A stretch of 64,000 nucleotides of DNA from Paguma larvata (Eukaryota; Chordata; Mammalia; Carnivora; Viverridae): positions 49,444,558 to 49,508,557 of the forward strand of contig CM057826.1 of the NCBI GenBank assembly GCA_030068075.1, read 5' to 3'. The position numbers and the translations under genes were made by a program. The notes beneath the pieces were generated by a model. The model did no database searches and had not been told where the DNA came from. It saw nothing but the letters and a program-made list of their open reading frames with translations. This document shows, piece by piece, positions 49,931-61,722 of this stretch (its first letter is position 1; each line of letters opens with the position of its first letter).

Positions 49931-52159
49931 ATGGGAGCTTCGTGGCTTAATGTGAGGTAGAAAGCAGATGAAGCCTCAGAGTTCGTGACATAAACAACTG
50001 AAGCTGGGCTGAAAACTGGAGCCTCACCTTTTGGAATTGTGAGCTTCTTAACAGAAGCTGTAAATCCTCACTCTCCAAAATATAAATCATGCCTGTTGAC
50101 ATGAGGGCAGAGCTTCAGGGACACCTGAATTCTTGTTTTATGACTCTTCTACCCATTGAGTTTTGGAGAAGACCTAATGAATTGTATCCTGAAATGACAA
50201 ATGAATTGGCTCAAATAGTTTATGGCCTTCTGTGAGCACAGCACAGGCAGTGGGAATAGGGTGGGCACTTGTAAAATTGATGCTTCAGAGCAGAGCCTCA
50301 TTTTCTGATGCCAAATGTGAAGCAAAGATGTGTGGGATGAAAGAAATGGTCTACTGGTCTGTAAACTCCAGCCAGTGGTGCTTTTCATGGTCATGCTTCA
50401 TATGACACTAAATGTTTCTCTGTTGTCTGCATTTTTCAGATTCTTCCCTCAGGCCCATTTTGCTATGTTAAGAGCTTGGAGTTCAAGTTCTTTAGCTAAA
50501 GTTTGTTTCTCTCATGTAGTTTCAAATGCTAGCCAATGGCATTTCCTCCTTAATCTTCTTGGGTCAAGCTCATGGTAACTCCTGGCTAGCAAGGTTATAG
50601 AACTTTCCTTAGCAATATTTTAGCTAACATTTTCTGAATGCTAGGCACTATGCTAAGCATTTTACACGCATTCTTTCATTTAGTACCCACAGCAACTCTG
50701 GGAGGTAGTTTTAGGATGAAAGCGTGTTTAAATGTCTTGATGTTAGAATAACCCTGGCAAAGCCTGAATTCTGTCTTATCAATCATCTTATCTCCTTTGG
50801 GTTTCCCAAAGAGTTATTATCCAGAGGAAATAATAGTGAAATGGGGCCCAGATATCTGCTCTATTAATAGCCACCCAAGTATGATATTCTAATGCTCAAT
50901 CTGTGTTAGAAGTTGCATTGGCCAAAGTGCCCTAGGCTCTGGGCTGGATGAGACCATCTAGATCCCTTGTCTGAGTATAAATGTTGGTATGGGTGTGCTC
51001 AGGTGTGCTGTGGATAAAGAGGAGGGGGAAGGAAGGCCAGGTTCCAGAGGGATTTCTTGATTTCAGATTTAAAATTCTGCCACACAGGATTTTATGAGGG
51101 AGCACAGCATAGGGTTTTGCTTTGAAAACATTGTAACCCTGCCCACTGGCAAATGTGGCTCAATGAACGGCCTTGATTTTTACTAATAAAATAAGTGGTT
51201 CCTCCCTTGTATGTGTGGAGTATGGTACAAAATTTCAAAACTGGGCTGGGCTTGGCATCAAAAAAAATTAAGAGTTGAAGTCACTGGAAATTAAGAAAAA
51301 AAATTACTTAGTGCTACTTATGGTGCAGAGGCAGACTTAAACGGTTTATAAAGATGGTTTCATTCCATCCACAGGACTCCGGGAAATAAGTTCTAGTATT
51401 GTTTCCACTTTAGAGATGTTGAAATGAAGTCTCAAGTGATCCAGTAACTACATACATTCACGGCTTTAGTAAGTGGCAGTTCTGGGACAATCCTAGGTCT
51501 GGTGACAAAGTCCTTGAAGCCAAGCACCCAGTAAGATGTCACATTTTAAACACCATTATTGAGACTCATTTTTCACCCTCCTTTGGCTCTGCATTGCATA
51601 GTTTATTTCTATAGCTCTGTTATTTTCAAGCACTCTTGCATGTCAACTGCACATCTTTTTGCAAAATATACCATAGAGATTATGATCACTATTTAAAGAT
51701 GAGACAAATGGGGCCCCAACTACTTAAGTGGCTCCACTGACATCATATAGTTAATTGTGGCAGACCCAGGATCAGGACTTCTGGTTTCCTCATTCTCAGG
51801 TTTCCAATAATGGGGGCTCTGGCATGAAAGGCAAGTGACATACAAATAAAAACAGACTATAGACCAGGCTTCTTTCTTCCCACCAGAGCTGGCCACCATT
51901 GGGAAATCAGGCCCTCAGTGCCAGTCTGTCAGAAGCCTGGCCACTCTCCTGTATCACCTGAAATTATTTTTCTGTTAGAGTATCCACCTGACTTCTAGAA
52001 AAGAGAATCTCCAAGTATTAGGAAAAGAGCCAGAGTTTTAAAATTTCTAACCGGAGCCATGCTTCTAAGTTTCTGACATTCTCGATCCTAGCCTTTTTGA
52101 TATCGGCATAAGCCTCACATACAACCTCTAGCTGACGCATGAACAGACTATGAGCTAAA

Positions 52160-52450
52160 GTGTGTTTCCTCTGTCTGCTTAAATGCTGCTCATCTCTTGA
52201 TGCCTCTTGAAATGTCACCTCTTTGGGGAAGGCTTCCCTTGGCCTTGATGTTTTCTGTAGGCAGATGAGTCACCTCAACCCCTTAATGACTATAGCCCTT
52301 TGTACAGAGGCATGGGACACTGTGGCTGTTTACAAGTTCCTTGTGATCACTGGACTGAGAGCCCCTGGAGGGCACTCAGGTCCTACCACGTGGCATACAC
52401 TCACCACGATGAATATTTGGGAACAAATGACTGCTCAGCTGCTGAGACAC
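52160..52450 (+). repeat. L2 3' fragment
   Basis: gaaatgtcacctctttgggg, aaggcttcccttggccttga and gagagcccctggagggcact, typical of L2. Confidence 0.65.
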
Positions 52451-54065
52451 TGGAGGGCTTTTGTTTCATTACGGTATGGGGACAAAGCCCATCATGGATC
52501 TCCTCCGTTCACACCCCTGCTTCCTTACCACATGTTTTCTGAATACAAATAACAATTTACTAAGCTGAATGGAAGGAAAGAAATCTCTTGCTGGGTCTGG
52601 TTCTCAGATTCATTAAACTGAGCCCTGGGAGAAACTAAGCTAATACAATTCCTAAGCTAATCTCTTCTTGAAGTCATTCCATAAATCTGATTAATGGGTC
52701 ACCTTTAGACCACAAGCACAGTTGCTATATTAAAAGAAAATGCTCTAAAAGGATTGTAATTCTCTTAACAAGGCTTCTGCTGTTTGCAAAAGGTCTCTTT
52801 CACAGTATAAACAAGTCTGGGCTGTATGATGGTGGGACTGGGTTAAGTGAAATTCTAAGAGCCCTAGTATTCAATTACATACAAGCGTATGTGTATCCTC
52901 TGCCCTGCCCCTTCCCCCCACAAAGATATAATTTCTCAAATGTGTGAATCTGAGACAAAATGGATAGAGCTAGTGCTTGAGGTGGAAGCTTTTATGTTGT
53001 TCTGAACAACATGAAAGATCCTTTCGGATCTTCTATCCTTTGCCTAACATCCTATCATGTGTCATCAATATTTGGCAAAAGAAAATGTCCTTCAGCATCC
53101 ATCAGTTAAGATAATAACTAACGCTTATCTAGCATTTCCTAGCTTCCTATTCTGGAGATTTTATTGAATCAATTCACTTCAGAGTTAGAAGAACTTCACT
53201 GATCTATAGTACAGAGCATCCCCAAGTGTATATGTTCCTGTTAATATGTGGAAAGCCATTTACAAATAGTCTAGGCTCGAAAATATTTAAGATAATGATA
53301 TTGAGTACAAAAAGGTGGCCTCTCCAATATCTATTCCCCCTTCACTTGGAAACTACCTTATTTTTTCTCATTTGGGTTTTACATCTTCTCCGGGTGGCAC
53401 ATATGCCTTCAGGGAAGCTGACTTCGTGATGAACTCTGTGGTTCAGGTAAAATTTAATTAGCATAATCCCTACTCACAGGGAGTGGTTCAGGGATGGACA
53501 TGTGACCCACTGGGGTCACTGAAGTGTGAGGCACGTCTGGAAAGTAAGCTTCCTTGACCTTCCAAGAATGCTCCCAGAAGTGCCTTTCTTTCTCCCTTTG
53601 TGAGTTACCACATATAGATGTGAAGACTGGAGCTGTTGCAGTCATCTCACTCCCCTGAGGAAAGTCTGCCTGAGAGTAAAAATGATGCAGGAGGGACTGA
53701 ATGAAATGGGCAACTAAGTGCGAGATCTAGAATGCAGATTCATGCCTGATCACCTGCCCACCTCAGAATATTTGTAGTGACTTAAAAACCAACAAGTCCC
53801 TTTGTTGTTTTAATTTGAGTTGAGGTTTCTGCTGCTTATAGCAGAGAGTATTTCAGAGGACACAACTGAGTTACACAAAATTGGATAGGTTACTTACTGA
53901 GGGTCCTCCTAATACCTATATTGTATTAATGTGCATTGTTAGACTCTAGAGAAACATCAAGTATGTCCTATTTCCCAAACTTATTTGGTTGTGGATTCTC
54001 TTCTGCCCATTTCACAGGACAAGATCTAGTCTGACTCCCAAGATTTATGAAAGTGGAAACTGAGA

Positions 54066-54298
54066 GGGGTGACCTGGTGGCTCAGTTGGGTAAGTGCCTG
54101 ACTTTGGCTCAGGTCACAATCTTGTGGTCCATGAGTTTGAGCCCTGTGTCAGGCTCTGTGCTGACAGCTCAGAGTCTGGAGCCTGCTTCAGATTTCATGT
54201 CTCCCTTCCTTTCTGCCCCTCCCCTGCTCACACTCTGTCTCTCTCTCTCTCTCTCAAAATAAATAAAAAAAAAAAAATAAAAATAAAAAAAATTTTTT
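54066..54298 (+). mobile_element. CAN-SINE
   Basis: Starts ggtgacctggtggctcagtt, ends (CT)n then a long A-rich tail. The flanks share a near-duplicate, gaaagtggaaactgaga and gaagtggaaaatgaga. Confidence 0.92.
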
Positions 54299-56479
54299 AG
54301 GAAGTGGAAAATGAGATCCAGGATTTAAATGACTTTTCTAAGTTGTTGTTAGTAGTCAGTCACAGATCTGGGCTTATAGTTTAAGCCCCCTGAGTATGAG
54401 GCCTGTATTCTCACTTCAAAGTCACACCCATCTCTGCCCAAAGAGGTTAAGGGGCTCCCTCACTGAAGATGAATCTCAAAAGAAGAATCTAATCATTCTT
54501 TTGCAGAGATCCAGATTCCTAGGACTAGATTATATAGCAAAGTTTGCAAATTTGGGGCTCACAGGCAACATAAGAACTTTAGGTCCAACAAAATAGGTGT
54601 GAAGAATTTGAAAAAATTATATTAGGTTATTTGACTTAAATGCCAGTTTATTCTAGCTCCTTTAACAAAATTCAGACAATCTGGCAACACTAGGTCTCTA
54701 TTTGCACATGGTGGCCAACTCTGCCTCCTGATGTGAGGGCCTGGGTCCCCTTATTTGCTACAATGCCTACCGTTCCCTGTCTTATCCTAACACTGATGCT
54801 GAGTATCAGTTCCCATTGATCAGTACACAAACAATATTGCTTCCCTTTTTGTATCTAGTCTATTTCACTCAATTACCTGCCTGGCCCCATAGTCAATTAT
54901 TTTGGCATACTGAAGGAAAGTAAAATTCCCCAAATTTCCAAGGTTTGGTAAGTTTGTGACAACACTGAGTTAAGGATGGACAGACTTCTTTACTGTATAC
55001 CTTAGTTCCCCCATGGAACATAGGTTTATGGATTAGGAGGACTAATATATAATTTTTTTGATCATGAGTATCTTTTTTTTTTTTTTTTAAAGACCACCTC
55101 TTAGTCATTATTGTTCCACTGAATACGCTTTGGGAAATATTGCTATGATAAAACCTCTTATGTACCTCCCTGCCAGTGAACCTATGAACTAAGGTCTCTT
55201 TTTGGTAGGATTGCTACCACCTTGGTTTTTCACTGTTTCCTGGAAGCTATTTTGAGAACAGAAAAACAGCCTGGCTTACATCAAACCAGATCCCAGCATA
55301 GGTCAGTCTAGGGTCTGATAAACACTGAGATTATCTGCCAGAACAGGCCCGTGATTGTAGGCGGCTTAGGGCAGAGGATTTCTGGCAGAGCAGGGAGAAT
55401 AGGATCAGGCTAATAGAGGTCCACACTTCTTTCTCCCTAAGGAATAAGCTTCCTGGCTCACCATTGTATATCTTCTCTGAGAAAAACAACTAAGGAAAAA
55501 GAAAGGTAGCAAACAAAAAGTGATGGGGTGGGTTGGTGATGGTCTCTTTGAAAAAAGGTAGCCTGCCAATTATTTTCCCTCACTTTATAATTTTATTATT
55601 CAAAGGTAAGGAATGACTACATCTCAACTCTAGATGTTCAGTGTGCTAACAACATTCAAGACAATTAGAAAACACACACACCCTTCAGATTAACTTTTTT
55701 AGACATGCAGTTGTGGCCCTGCAAGCCAAGAGACCAGAAGTGCATCTGATATTGAGGGCAGGCATGGAGTTTTTCATAGAGATGCCCTGAAGACCAATGA
55801 GTCCCTTGCATTCAATGGTCTCTCATTAAACCCTCTCATCAGCCAGCTACATGTTGGTTACCTGCCATTCCCCTAGGGAAGAGAACTCCTCCTTAGAAAG
55901 AAGCCCCCAAAAGGCTACAGTGCACACCCTGAAGCCAGCCCCTTTCATCTTTACGGTGACCAGAACAACTGCAGAATTTCTGCCAATTAGGGTTGATGAA
56001 GTCAGAGGGAAAAAGTGAGAGGATTGGTGTCCAACAAGAGAGAGATGGACTTTTTCCTTATTTGCCAAGAAGTCAAGCCCTCACCTGCTAGTGACTCAAT
56101 CATCAAAGGCTAGCCCACAAAGCACTCAGTCATGATAGTCACTCTATAAGCCCAGACTTGACTCCCTTGCTTCTTTCGTGGCTACATGTGCGATCATAAA
56201 GTTGAGACCTATAATAACTCTTATCTTCTCTTTCACTGGAGAAGAAGAGAGATATGACTGACCAAGATCATATCCTTTACCTAACAACCCAGGTTTGTCA
56301 ACTGCTCAATGGAACCTTTGTACAGCAACAGCATGTATAAAATACTTTTAAATAATGTGGCAAGACAGGAGGTGTGCAGTTTTTGCTTTTGTTGGGACAA
56401 CATCAGAGAGGAATTTTTAAAAAAGCCTCGAGGAGGCACTACTATGAGTTATACATTATAAAAACAGAGAAATTGCAGC

Positions 56480-56670
56480 TTGCACATTGAGCATTTATTA
56501 TATACGAGGCATACTGCTAAGCACCTTCAAGGATGAAATTCTCACGAGCATCCCAGGGGAGGTTTCAATTTTACAGATGACAAAACCAGGCTTGGAGAGG
56601 TTGGGTAACCTGCCTAAAGTCATGTAGTTAATGAGTGATTTGACCCAGGCAGTGAGTCTCCAATTCATCT
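56480..56670 (-). repeat. MIR SINE
   Basis: ttgagcatttattatatacg, cagatgacaaaaccaggctt and acctgcctaaagtcatgtag: reversed MIR. Confidence 0.7.
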
Positions 56671-57038
56671 AATACAATGGTCTTCTGCCTCCCTGAAAAA
56701 CAATGATGTCTCTTCCCACCAATGGTCTCTAAATATGCTCCAGTGTGCTCATAGTCATGGACTAAGAATGGAGAAGAATTTATGCAAAATTCTTAAATGC
56801 TGAACACATTTGAAACAGCAAAGAAAATACCACCTCCTAATTTTAATAAACACGGGACTCAACCATCTTTTTCTATGTAGTTTTTTGTTTCAGGTCATAA
56901 TTCTGACTTTGGAGAATTAAACAGAATTAAATAATGCTACCTCCCTATAGTATCCCCTTATAAAAAGTAGCAGCAGGGGCAGCAGGCACAGAAAGATCCG
57001 CTGGGCCCACAAGACTTCCCCAATGGGTTTTGCTTTAC

Positions 57039-57424
57039 CTGCTATAGATGAGACACTCTTGGTTATTGATCACTTTATCAGAGTTGTACCTCCGGAGGTC
57101 TTCCCAAGCATCCTTGATGGCAGTGACTGCCATGATGATACAGATTGGTATCATGCCTATCTCAGGCTGGAAAGCATTGGCCATGGGAACAAAATTCAGA
57201 ATCACAATGCCCAGAAAATAGAGATTGGCAAACCGGTGTAGCTGTTCAAAGATGTTCTTGGGTATGAAGGACAACACAGTGTACTTGCTGGTCTTAATTT
57301 GATTCCCACAATAATGCCTGTTGGGATTCTCTTTGTAGGACCATACTTCAAAAGGCAGATTGGAGATTACTACTCGTTTCTTGTCTTCTTTCCTTTTCTG
57401 CCTTCTCTTGCCTTCCTTTTCCAT
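57039..57424 (-). CDS. Extra P4-ATPase N-terminal exon inside the ATP10B locus (candidate alternative first coding exon)
   Basis: An uninterrupted stretch of 128 codons plus two bases, from an ATG in strong context (GCAGAGATGG) to a good donor (GCAG|GTAAAG). An in-frame TAA lies ten codons upstream, so the ATG at 57424 is the only available start. The product has a basic leader (MEKEGKRRQKRKEDKKR), the block IKTSKYTVLSFIPKNIFEQL, TM1 (FANLYFLGIVILNFVP), NAFQPE, TM2 (IGMIPICIIMAVTAIKD) and AWEDLRRYNSDKVINN, ending LIYSR. This covers the same part of the fold as canonical exons 1 and 2 together but is clearly different in sequence. NFVP and NAFQP recall ATP10A rather than ATP10B. It ends with two bases of an Arg codon, the same phase as exon 2, so splicing to exon 3 would stay in frame. 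I see no good polypyrimidine acceptor just upstream, which favours a separate transcription start. Known ATP10B protein does not contain it as far as I recall. It could also be the remnant of a tandem paralogue. Confidence 0.75.
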
Positions 57425-58375
57425 CTCTGCTGAATCCCGTTTCTTGAATCCTTATAGGATGGCATGTGAGTTCCCCGTAAAAGAGTTTTTCCCCCTAATC
57501 AGTTCCATTGTTCAGCTGCCATTGAGTCATGTCCCTCATATCTTTTATTTGCCTTCTCTGCCGGAAACTTCACTCTCTTTTTTCAAAAGGAAAATTAAAA
57601 ATAAAAAGCCGGTTTACAAATGCTGAGTGAGAAATGACAAGGAAAAAGCTGGCAGAGAACAGGTGTGCACCTGTCAGGTCACTTCCTTCTACTTGTTGGG
57701 ACTCCACCTATTGGAATGTAGACGTCACCCACAGGGATCTTCCTTTTCCACCCAGGCGGCTGAGAACAAGTGTGCCAACTCTAGGTCCTAAAACCTACCA
57801 GGTTAAGTTTTAAAAACAAGAATTTTTAGCCAAAAGCCTCAGATGCTTTAAAAATGGTATACATTTTCTTGTTTGAGAGATGTTGCCTGTCACTCTCTGA
57901 AGAGCCACTCTTAAATTTGGTCTCTTGAGATGATCCAGTCAATTCTAGAGATCAATTCTTGAGCTTTCAACATTACTCTTAATAATATAACATCTTTGTG
58001 CTTAATATTTTGAGTGTTTACACGTGTTAAATTAAGGTCTCTGAATCTCAGCACTAGTGACATTTTGGGCTGGATGATAATTCTTTGTTGTGGGGGGCTG
58101 TCCTGTATATTTTAAGATGTTTAGCATCATCCTTCTGCTTTTATCCACTACATGCCATTTTATCCACTACATACATTCTCTTCAATATGGCAACCAAAAA
58201 CGTCTTCAGACAATGTCAAATATTCCCTCCTGGGAAAATTACTCTGGTTGAGAATTACTGAATTAAGTGAACTTAAGAAAATAAAATGTGACAAGAGATA
58301 CCAATCCTTTGAAAATACTGATGAGTTTTCATAACCTATTTGCAAGAAAGAAAATAGAACAATGATTTCTTTTAC
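57425..58375. other. Interval between the extra exon and exon 2
   Basis: 0.95 kb. On the minus strand, just upstream of the extra exon's ATG, lies CCTATAAGG, about 25 bases before the ATG, and no good polypyrimidine acceptor. The promoter of the extra exon, if it has one, would lie here. A MER20 copy occupies 58034-58262. Confidence 0.5.
58034..58262 (-). repeat. MER20 (hAT-Charlie) DNA transposon
   Basis: ctcagcactagtgacatttt, ggatgataattctttgttgt, ggggggctgtcctgtatatt and ctctggttgagaattactga: a near-complete MER20 in reverse. Confidence 0.88.
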
Positions 58376-58570
58376 CTTTCATATATCCAGATGTTGGAGC
58401 AGTTGATCTTTTTATCGAAACAGTGTCTCTTGAAGTCCTCCATGCCATCCTTGACCATGATGAGGAAAAACACAATAGCCAATGGTAACATGGTGATTTC
58501 TCTGTGGAAAACTTCAATCGATGGCATCCAGTTGATAATCACCAGTAATAGGAAATAGAGGTTAGCCCAT
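58376..58570 (-). CDS. ATP10B: ATP10B exon 2: TM1 and TM2
   Basis: The exon encodes residues 92-156 plus two bases of Arg157. It completes the split Arg codon of exon 1 (AG|A) and starts [17 protein letters not shown], which is TM1. TM2 follows ([18 protein letters not shown]) and then the cytosolic start of the actuator domain ([17 protein letters not shown], ending WIYER). The acceptor is ccccttccag and the donor GTAAAAG. Length is 195 nt and the phase fits exons 1 and 3. TM1-TM2 of P4-ATPases form part of the lipid entry groove. The 57039-57424 exon further downstream in the gene encodes an alternative version of exactly this part of the protein. Confidence 0.95.
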
Positions 58571-59573
58571 CTGGAAGGGGCAAGAAAAGTGTGAGTGAAA
58601 ATCATGGAGAAGAAAATATATTCTCCACACTATTTCTTCCGTATTGGTGGCCTTTATCAACTCAAATGGCATTCTCTTTTAGGCTCACCTCGAATTATGT
58701 AAGGGCTCTGAAGACAGACCTGGCTATATTTAAACTCAAATTGTTTATTAGTTGTGTGACCTTCTGGAGCTTGTTTCAGCTTGTGTAAAATTGGGATAGT
58801 ACTACCTACTTTAAAGGACTCTTATAAATACTACATAGGATAATATTTGTTACATACATAATAGAGGGTTCTCAGTCAAGTAGTTTCTCAATAAATGACA
58901 ACTTCTAATGGTAATAACAAAACTTAGGATGATATCTCCGTGTATATTTTGCTTTATAATTAAAAGATGATCTTGTATGTATTGCCTCAAAGTTATGGCT
59001 TATATTTTTAAGCTTTCCAAGTGCATCTAGCATTCTCTTGTCACTGTGCCTTTGCACATGAAGGTCTGTTGGCAGGGACATCCCCCTGGCTCCCTTCCTG
59101 ACTTCTCTCTGTTTTTAACTAAGTTAATGTATTCTCTTCTTTCAGATTATTTCAATTGTCACTTCTTTCTGGAAGTCTTTTCTGAGTTTCTTAACTAGGC
59201 CAGATTTTCCTCCTATTTACTCTAATATCACCATATACCTCTTCTTACAAGTGTCTGTCTAAATTCTAATCTGACATCAGTTGATATAATTCTTAAATTT
59301 AATGTCTGTCTTTTTCATGAGAAAATATAGTCAAGACAATGTCTCTTCTCTCTTTCTCCTCATGTATCCCCAGCAGTGAACACATGGTCTAACACAGTAG
59401 AATCTGATATTTACTGAATGATTGAATGAATGAGCAAATGAATGACAAGTTGTTTCAAGGTACATGCATTTCAATTTTAAAAGGTAGGCAGCCCAGAGGG
59501 CAGCATCTTTGTTTCAGAAATACTGGCAAATACTCGGTGAAAGCATGTATCATTTGGCCAAGTGGTCGTGTAC
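58571..59573. other. ATP10B intron 1
   Basis: 1 kb between the first two coding exons, mostly an L2 fragment at 59020-59435. Confidence 0.6.
59020..59435 (+). repeat. L2 LINE 3' region
   Basis: gtgcctttgcacatgaaggt, ggaagtcttttctgagtttc, tcatgtatccccagcagtga and tactgaatgattgaatgaat, the ordered blocks of L2. Confidence 0.75.
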
Positions 59574-59868
59574 CTATGAAACTGCTCAAAGAGATTCTGA
59601 GGCAGGAAAGTGAGAAAGGTATATTTGGTCGTGCAGATTCTGTTGCCGGAGTATCTCTTGGAGATCTCTGCCCACTGTTGGTGGCACGTGCTGTTGTTGG
59701 GGAAGATGACCCGTTGCTGCTTCAGGTTGTAGCTTTGCCTCCTCTTCTCTTCAGACAACAGTGGTGTGGCTTCTGATGGAGGCTGGAGGAGGCCATCTCT
59801 GACTCGCCACTGCCACCGGTGCCAAGATGAGTCCACTGAGATAGCCATTTCTGGCAGCAAGCTATGGT
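59574..59868 (-). CDS. ATP10B: ATP10B first coding exon (exon 1), with 20 nt of 5' UTR
   Basis: The coding part is 59848-59574. ATP10B is a class V P4-ATPase that, with its CDC50A partner, flips lipids (glucosylceramide and phosphatidylcholine are reported) toward the cytosolic leaflet in late endosomes and lysosomes; this is family knowledge. The exon encodes residues 1-91 plus two bases of Arg92. It begins [14 protein letters not shown] and ends [12 protein letters not shown], the conserved P4-ATPase block before TM1. A polypyrimidine-AG acceptor precedes 59868 (tgtctgttttcag), so an untranslated exon lies further upstream. The donor after 59574 is GTACAC. I chose the ATG at 59848 because it matches the known ATP10B start and sits in a good context (AGAAATGG). 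The reading frame stays open upstream to 59971, but that stretch is intron. Confidence 0.95.
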
Positions 59869-61517
59869 CTGAAAACAGACACAGGAAGTTGTTACGGTCA
59901 GAAGAAAATATGTGGTATATTGGCTCACTCACTTGTCCACCCATCCAACTAAGGTAAATTCTGGAATACAATGTGAGGAAAATAGATTCAATCCCTATAA
60001 ACCATATGTTTAAGAGTGAGAGACATAAAGCAAATAATCATATAAATATACATCATATAAATAATATATAAATCATATAAATAATATACAACTAACACTG
60101 TGATAAGTACCATAAAAGCATTTAAGGTGAGGGGGGGTGCAGATGACCTTTGTGGACCTGTCAGGAAAAGTATGGTCCTGTGGGCTATGATGCCAAAGGT
60201 CAGAATGCTATCCGTGGCTTGTTCCTAATGCTGCACTGTCTGTTCACCTTCCTGGCCTTTAGTTTCCTCACTGTAGTATGAGGAAAACTAGTCTTATTCT
60301 ACTTTTACCACAAGGTTTTTGTAAGGAATTGAATGGATAGTATATAAAGTATACTGAACCATGTCTTAAAGGGAAAGGTATTCTCTAGCTATAAAAATTT
60401 CAGGTACTGGGTACTGATATTTTGGAGAACCTCATTTGCAGTCAGAACCTCAAATGAAAGTAATAGGTGGGACAAGGGACATAGTTTCTTTCCTAGAAAA
60501 TTTTGACCTGAGGCGACTGGGCTGTATAGAATGTTGTTCCATGAACATCATTCGTTTTGTTTTTTGTTTTAAATGTGGTTGATTGGCGGTGAAGGTGGGA
60601 AATCCCTTCCTTTCTCTCCACTCCATTTAGCAGTTTCTGAAACTGAGCACTTATTCGGATGATCTTCCTAGATGATGGGCAAATGCTGCTTTATCTAGGA
60701 TATTCCAGTTTCTGAGCTCTTTCAGTGGAACATATAAGCAAAACTTCAAGGTTCCTTCTGGCTATTCTTACTGAAAGACCATGAAGGATATTATTCAGAC
60801 ATACTTCGAAAGATTACAAGTTGTATATAATGGTGCTTCTCACCTAGTAGGCTTACAAGATAATTTTCTTTTGAATAAATGGATGAGTACACATCAGATA
60901 TTATTAAACTTACTGTGAGAAACTCTACCTGTCATTGAAAATATAATCCTTTAAAAGAGAAAAAGTTTCATTTCTAGTTTAAATGACAATATTTTATCTT
61001 CCTGGTGCCCATATGATCTGACCCTTATCGTAATTCTCCTCATGACTTTAATCAATCCAAATGATTTTCAATCCACAGGAGCTCTTCAGAGTCTTAAGTG
61101 AGCCCTCGTAGCAAGCATGAAAAAATAAATGCAATTACTGATGCCCATTATTATGTGACCAAAAGCAATATTATGACATATGGTAAGCCAGAAATATATT
61201 GTATATCTTCTTTCTCATTATAAAAAAATGTCCCTTTCATGGATTTTTTATTATTATAAAAGGAGAGGAAATGAAAAGATAATTCATGAATAGAGTTGAA
61301 AATGCAAATGAGAAATTTTATAGTGGCTAATGCCATACATATCAGATTTCTCTCTATTTTAGGTGATAAGAACTTTGAAAAAGAAGATTGGTTTGATATG
61401 GGAGATGCAGGTATTTTTGGTGGGGTGGTTTAAAAACTCCATTTATTGTATTCTTTACTTTTATTTATTGTATTTTTTTTTACTTTTGTTCATTAACACT
61501 GTAAAATAAGCTTTCTT

Positions 61518-61722
61518 TTTTTTTTAAACATTTTTATTTATTATTGAGAGACAGAGCATGAGCATGGGAGAGGAGAGAGAGGAAGAGACACAGGATCCAA
61601 AGCAGGCTCCAGGCTCTGAGCTGTCAGCACAGAGCCCGACTCGGGGCTCGAATTCACAAACTGCGAGATCATGACCTCAGCCGAAGTTGGACACTTAACC
61701 AACTGAGCCACCCAGGTGCCCC
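61518..61722 (-). mobile_element. CAN-SINE, well preserved
   Basis: Reverse orientation: cagagcccgactcggggctc near the head and aactgagccacccaggtgcc at the end. Perfect 10-bp target duplication aagctttctt at 61508 and 61723. Confidence 0.96.

Larger units (their letters stand above)
41581..57038. other. ATP10B intron between the extra exon and exon 3 (15.5 kb)
   Basis: No further P4-ATPase exon was seen here, so the extra exon at 57039-57424 stands alone. Repeats are listed separately. 41600-46200, 50100-52100 and 54600-56450 are largely unique or unclassified; the 112-residue minus frame at 43195-43533 has no recognisable domain. Confidence 0.55.

Noticed and set aside
57039..57424. Extra P4-ATPase exon as a processed pseudogene
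   Set aside because: It ends precisely at a good splice donor in the right phase, has no A-tail, no target duplication and no further downstream exon sequence, so it was not copied from a spliced mRNA.
59849..59971. Upstream in-frame extension of ATP10B exon 1 to a Met at 59971
   Set aside because: A clear splice acceptor (tgtctgttttcag) lies at 59869-59870 and protein similarity begins at MAIS, so the extension is intron.
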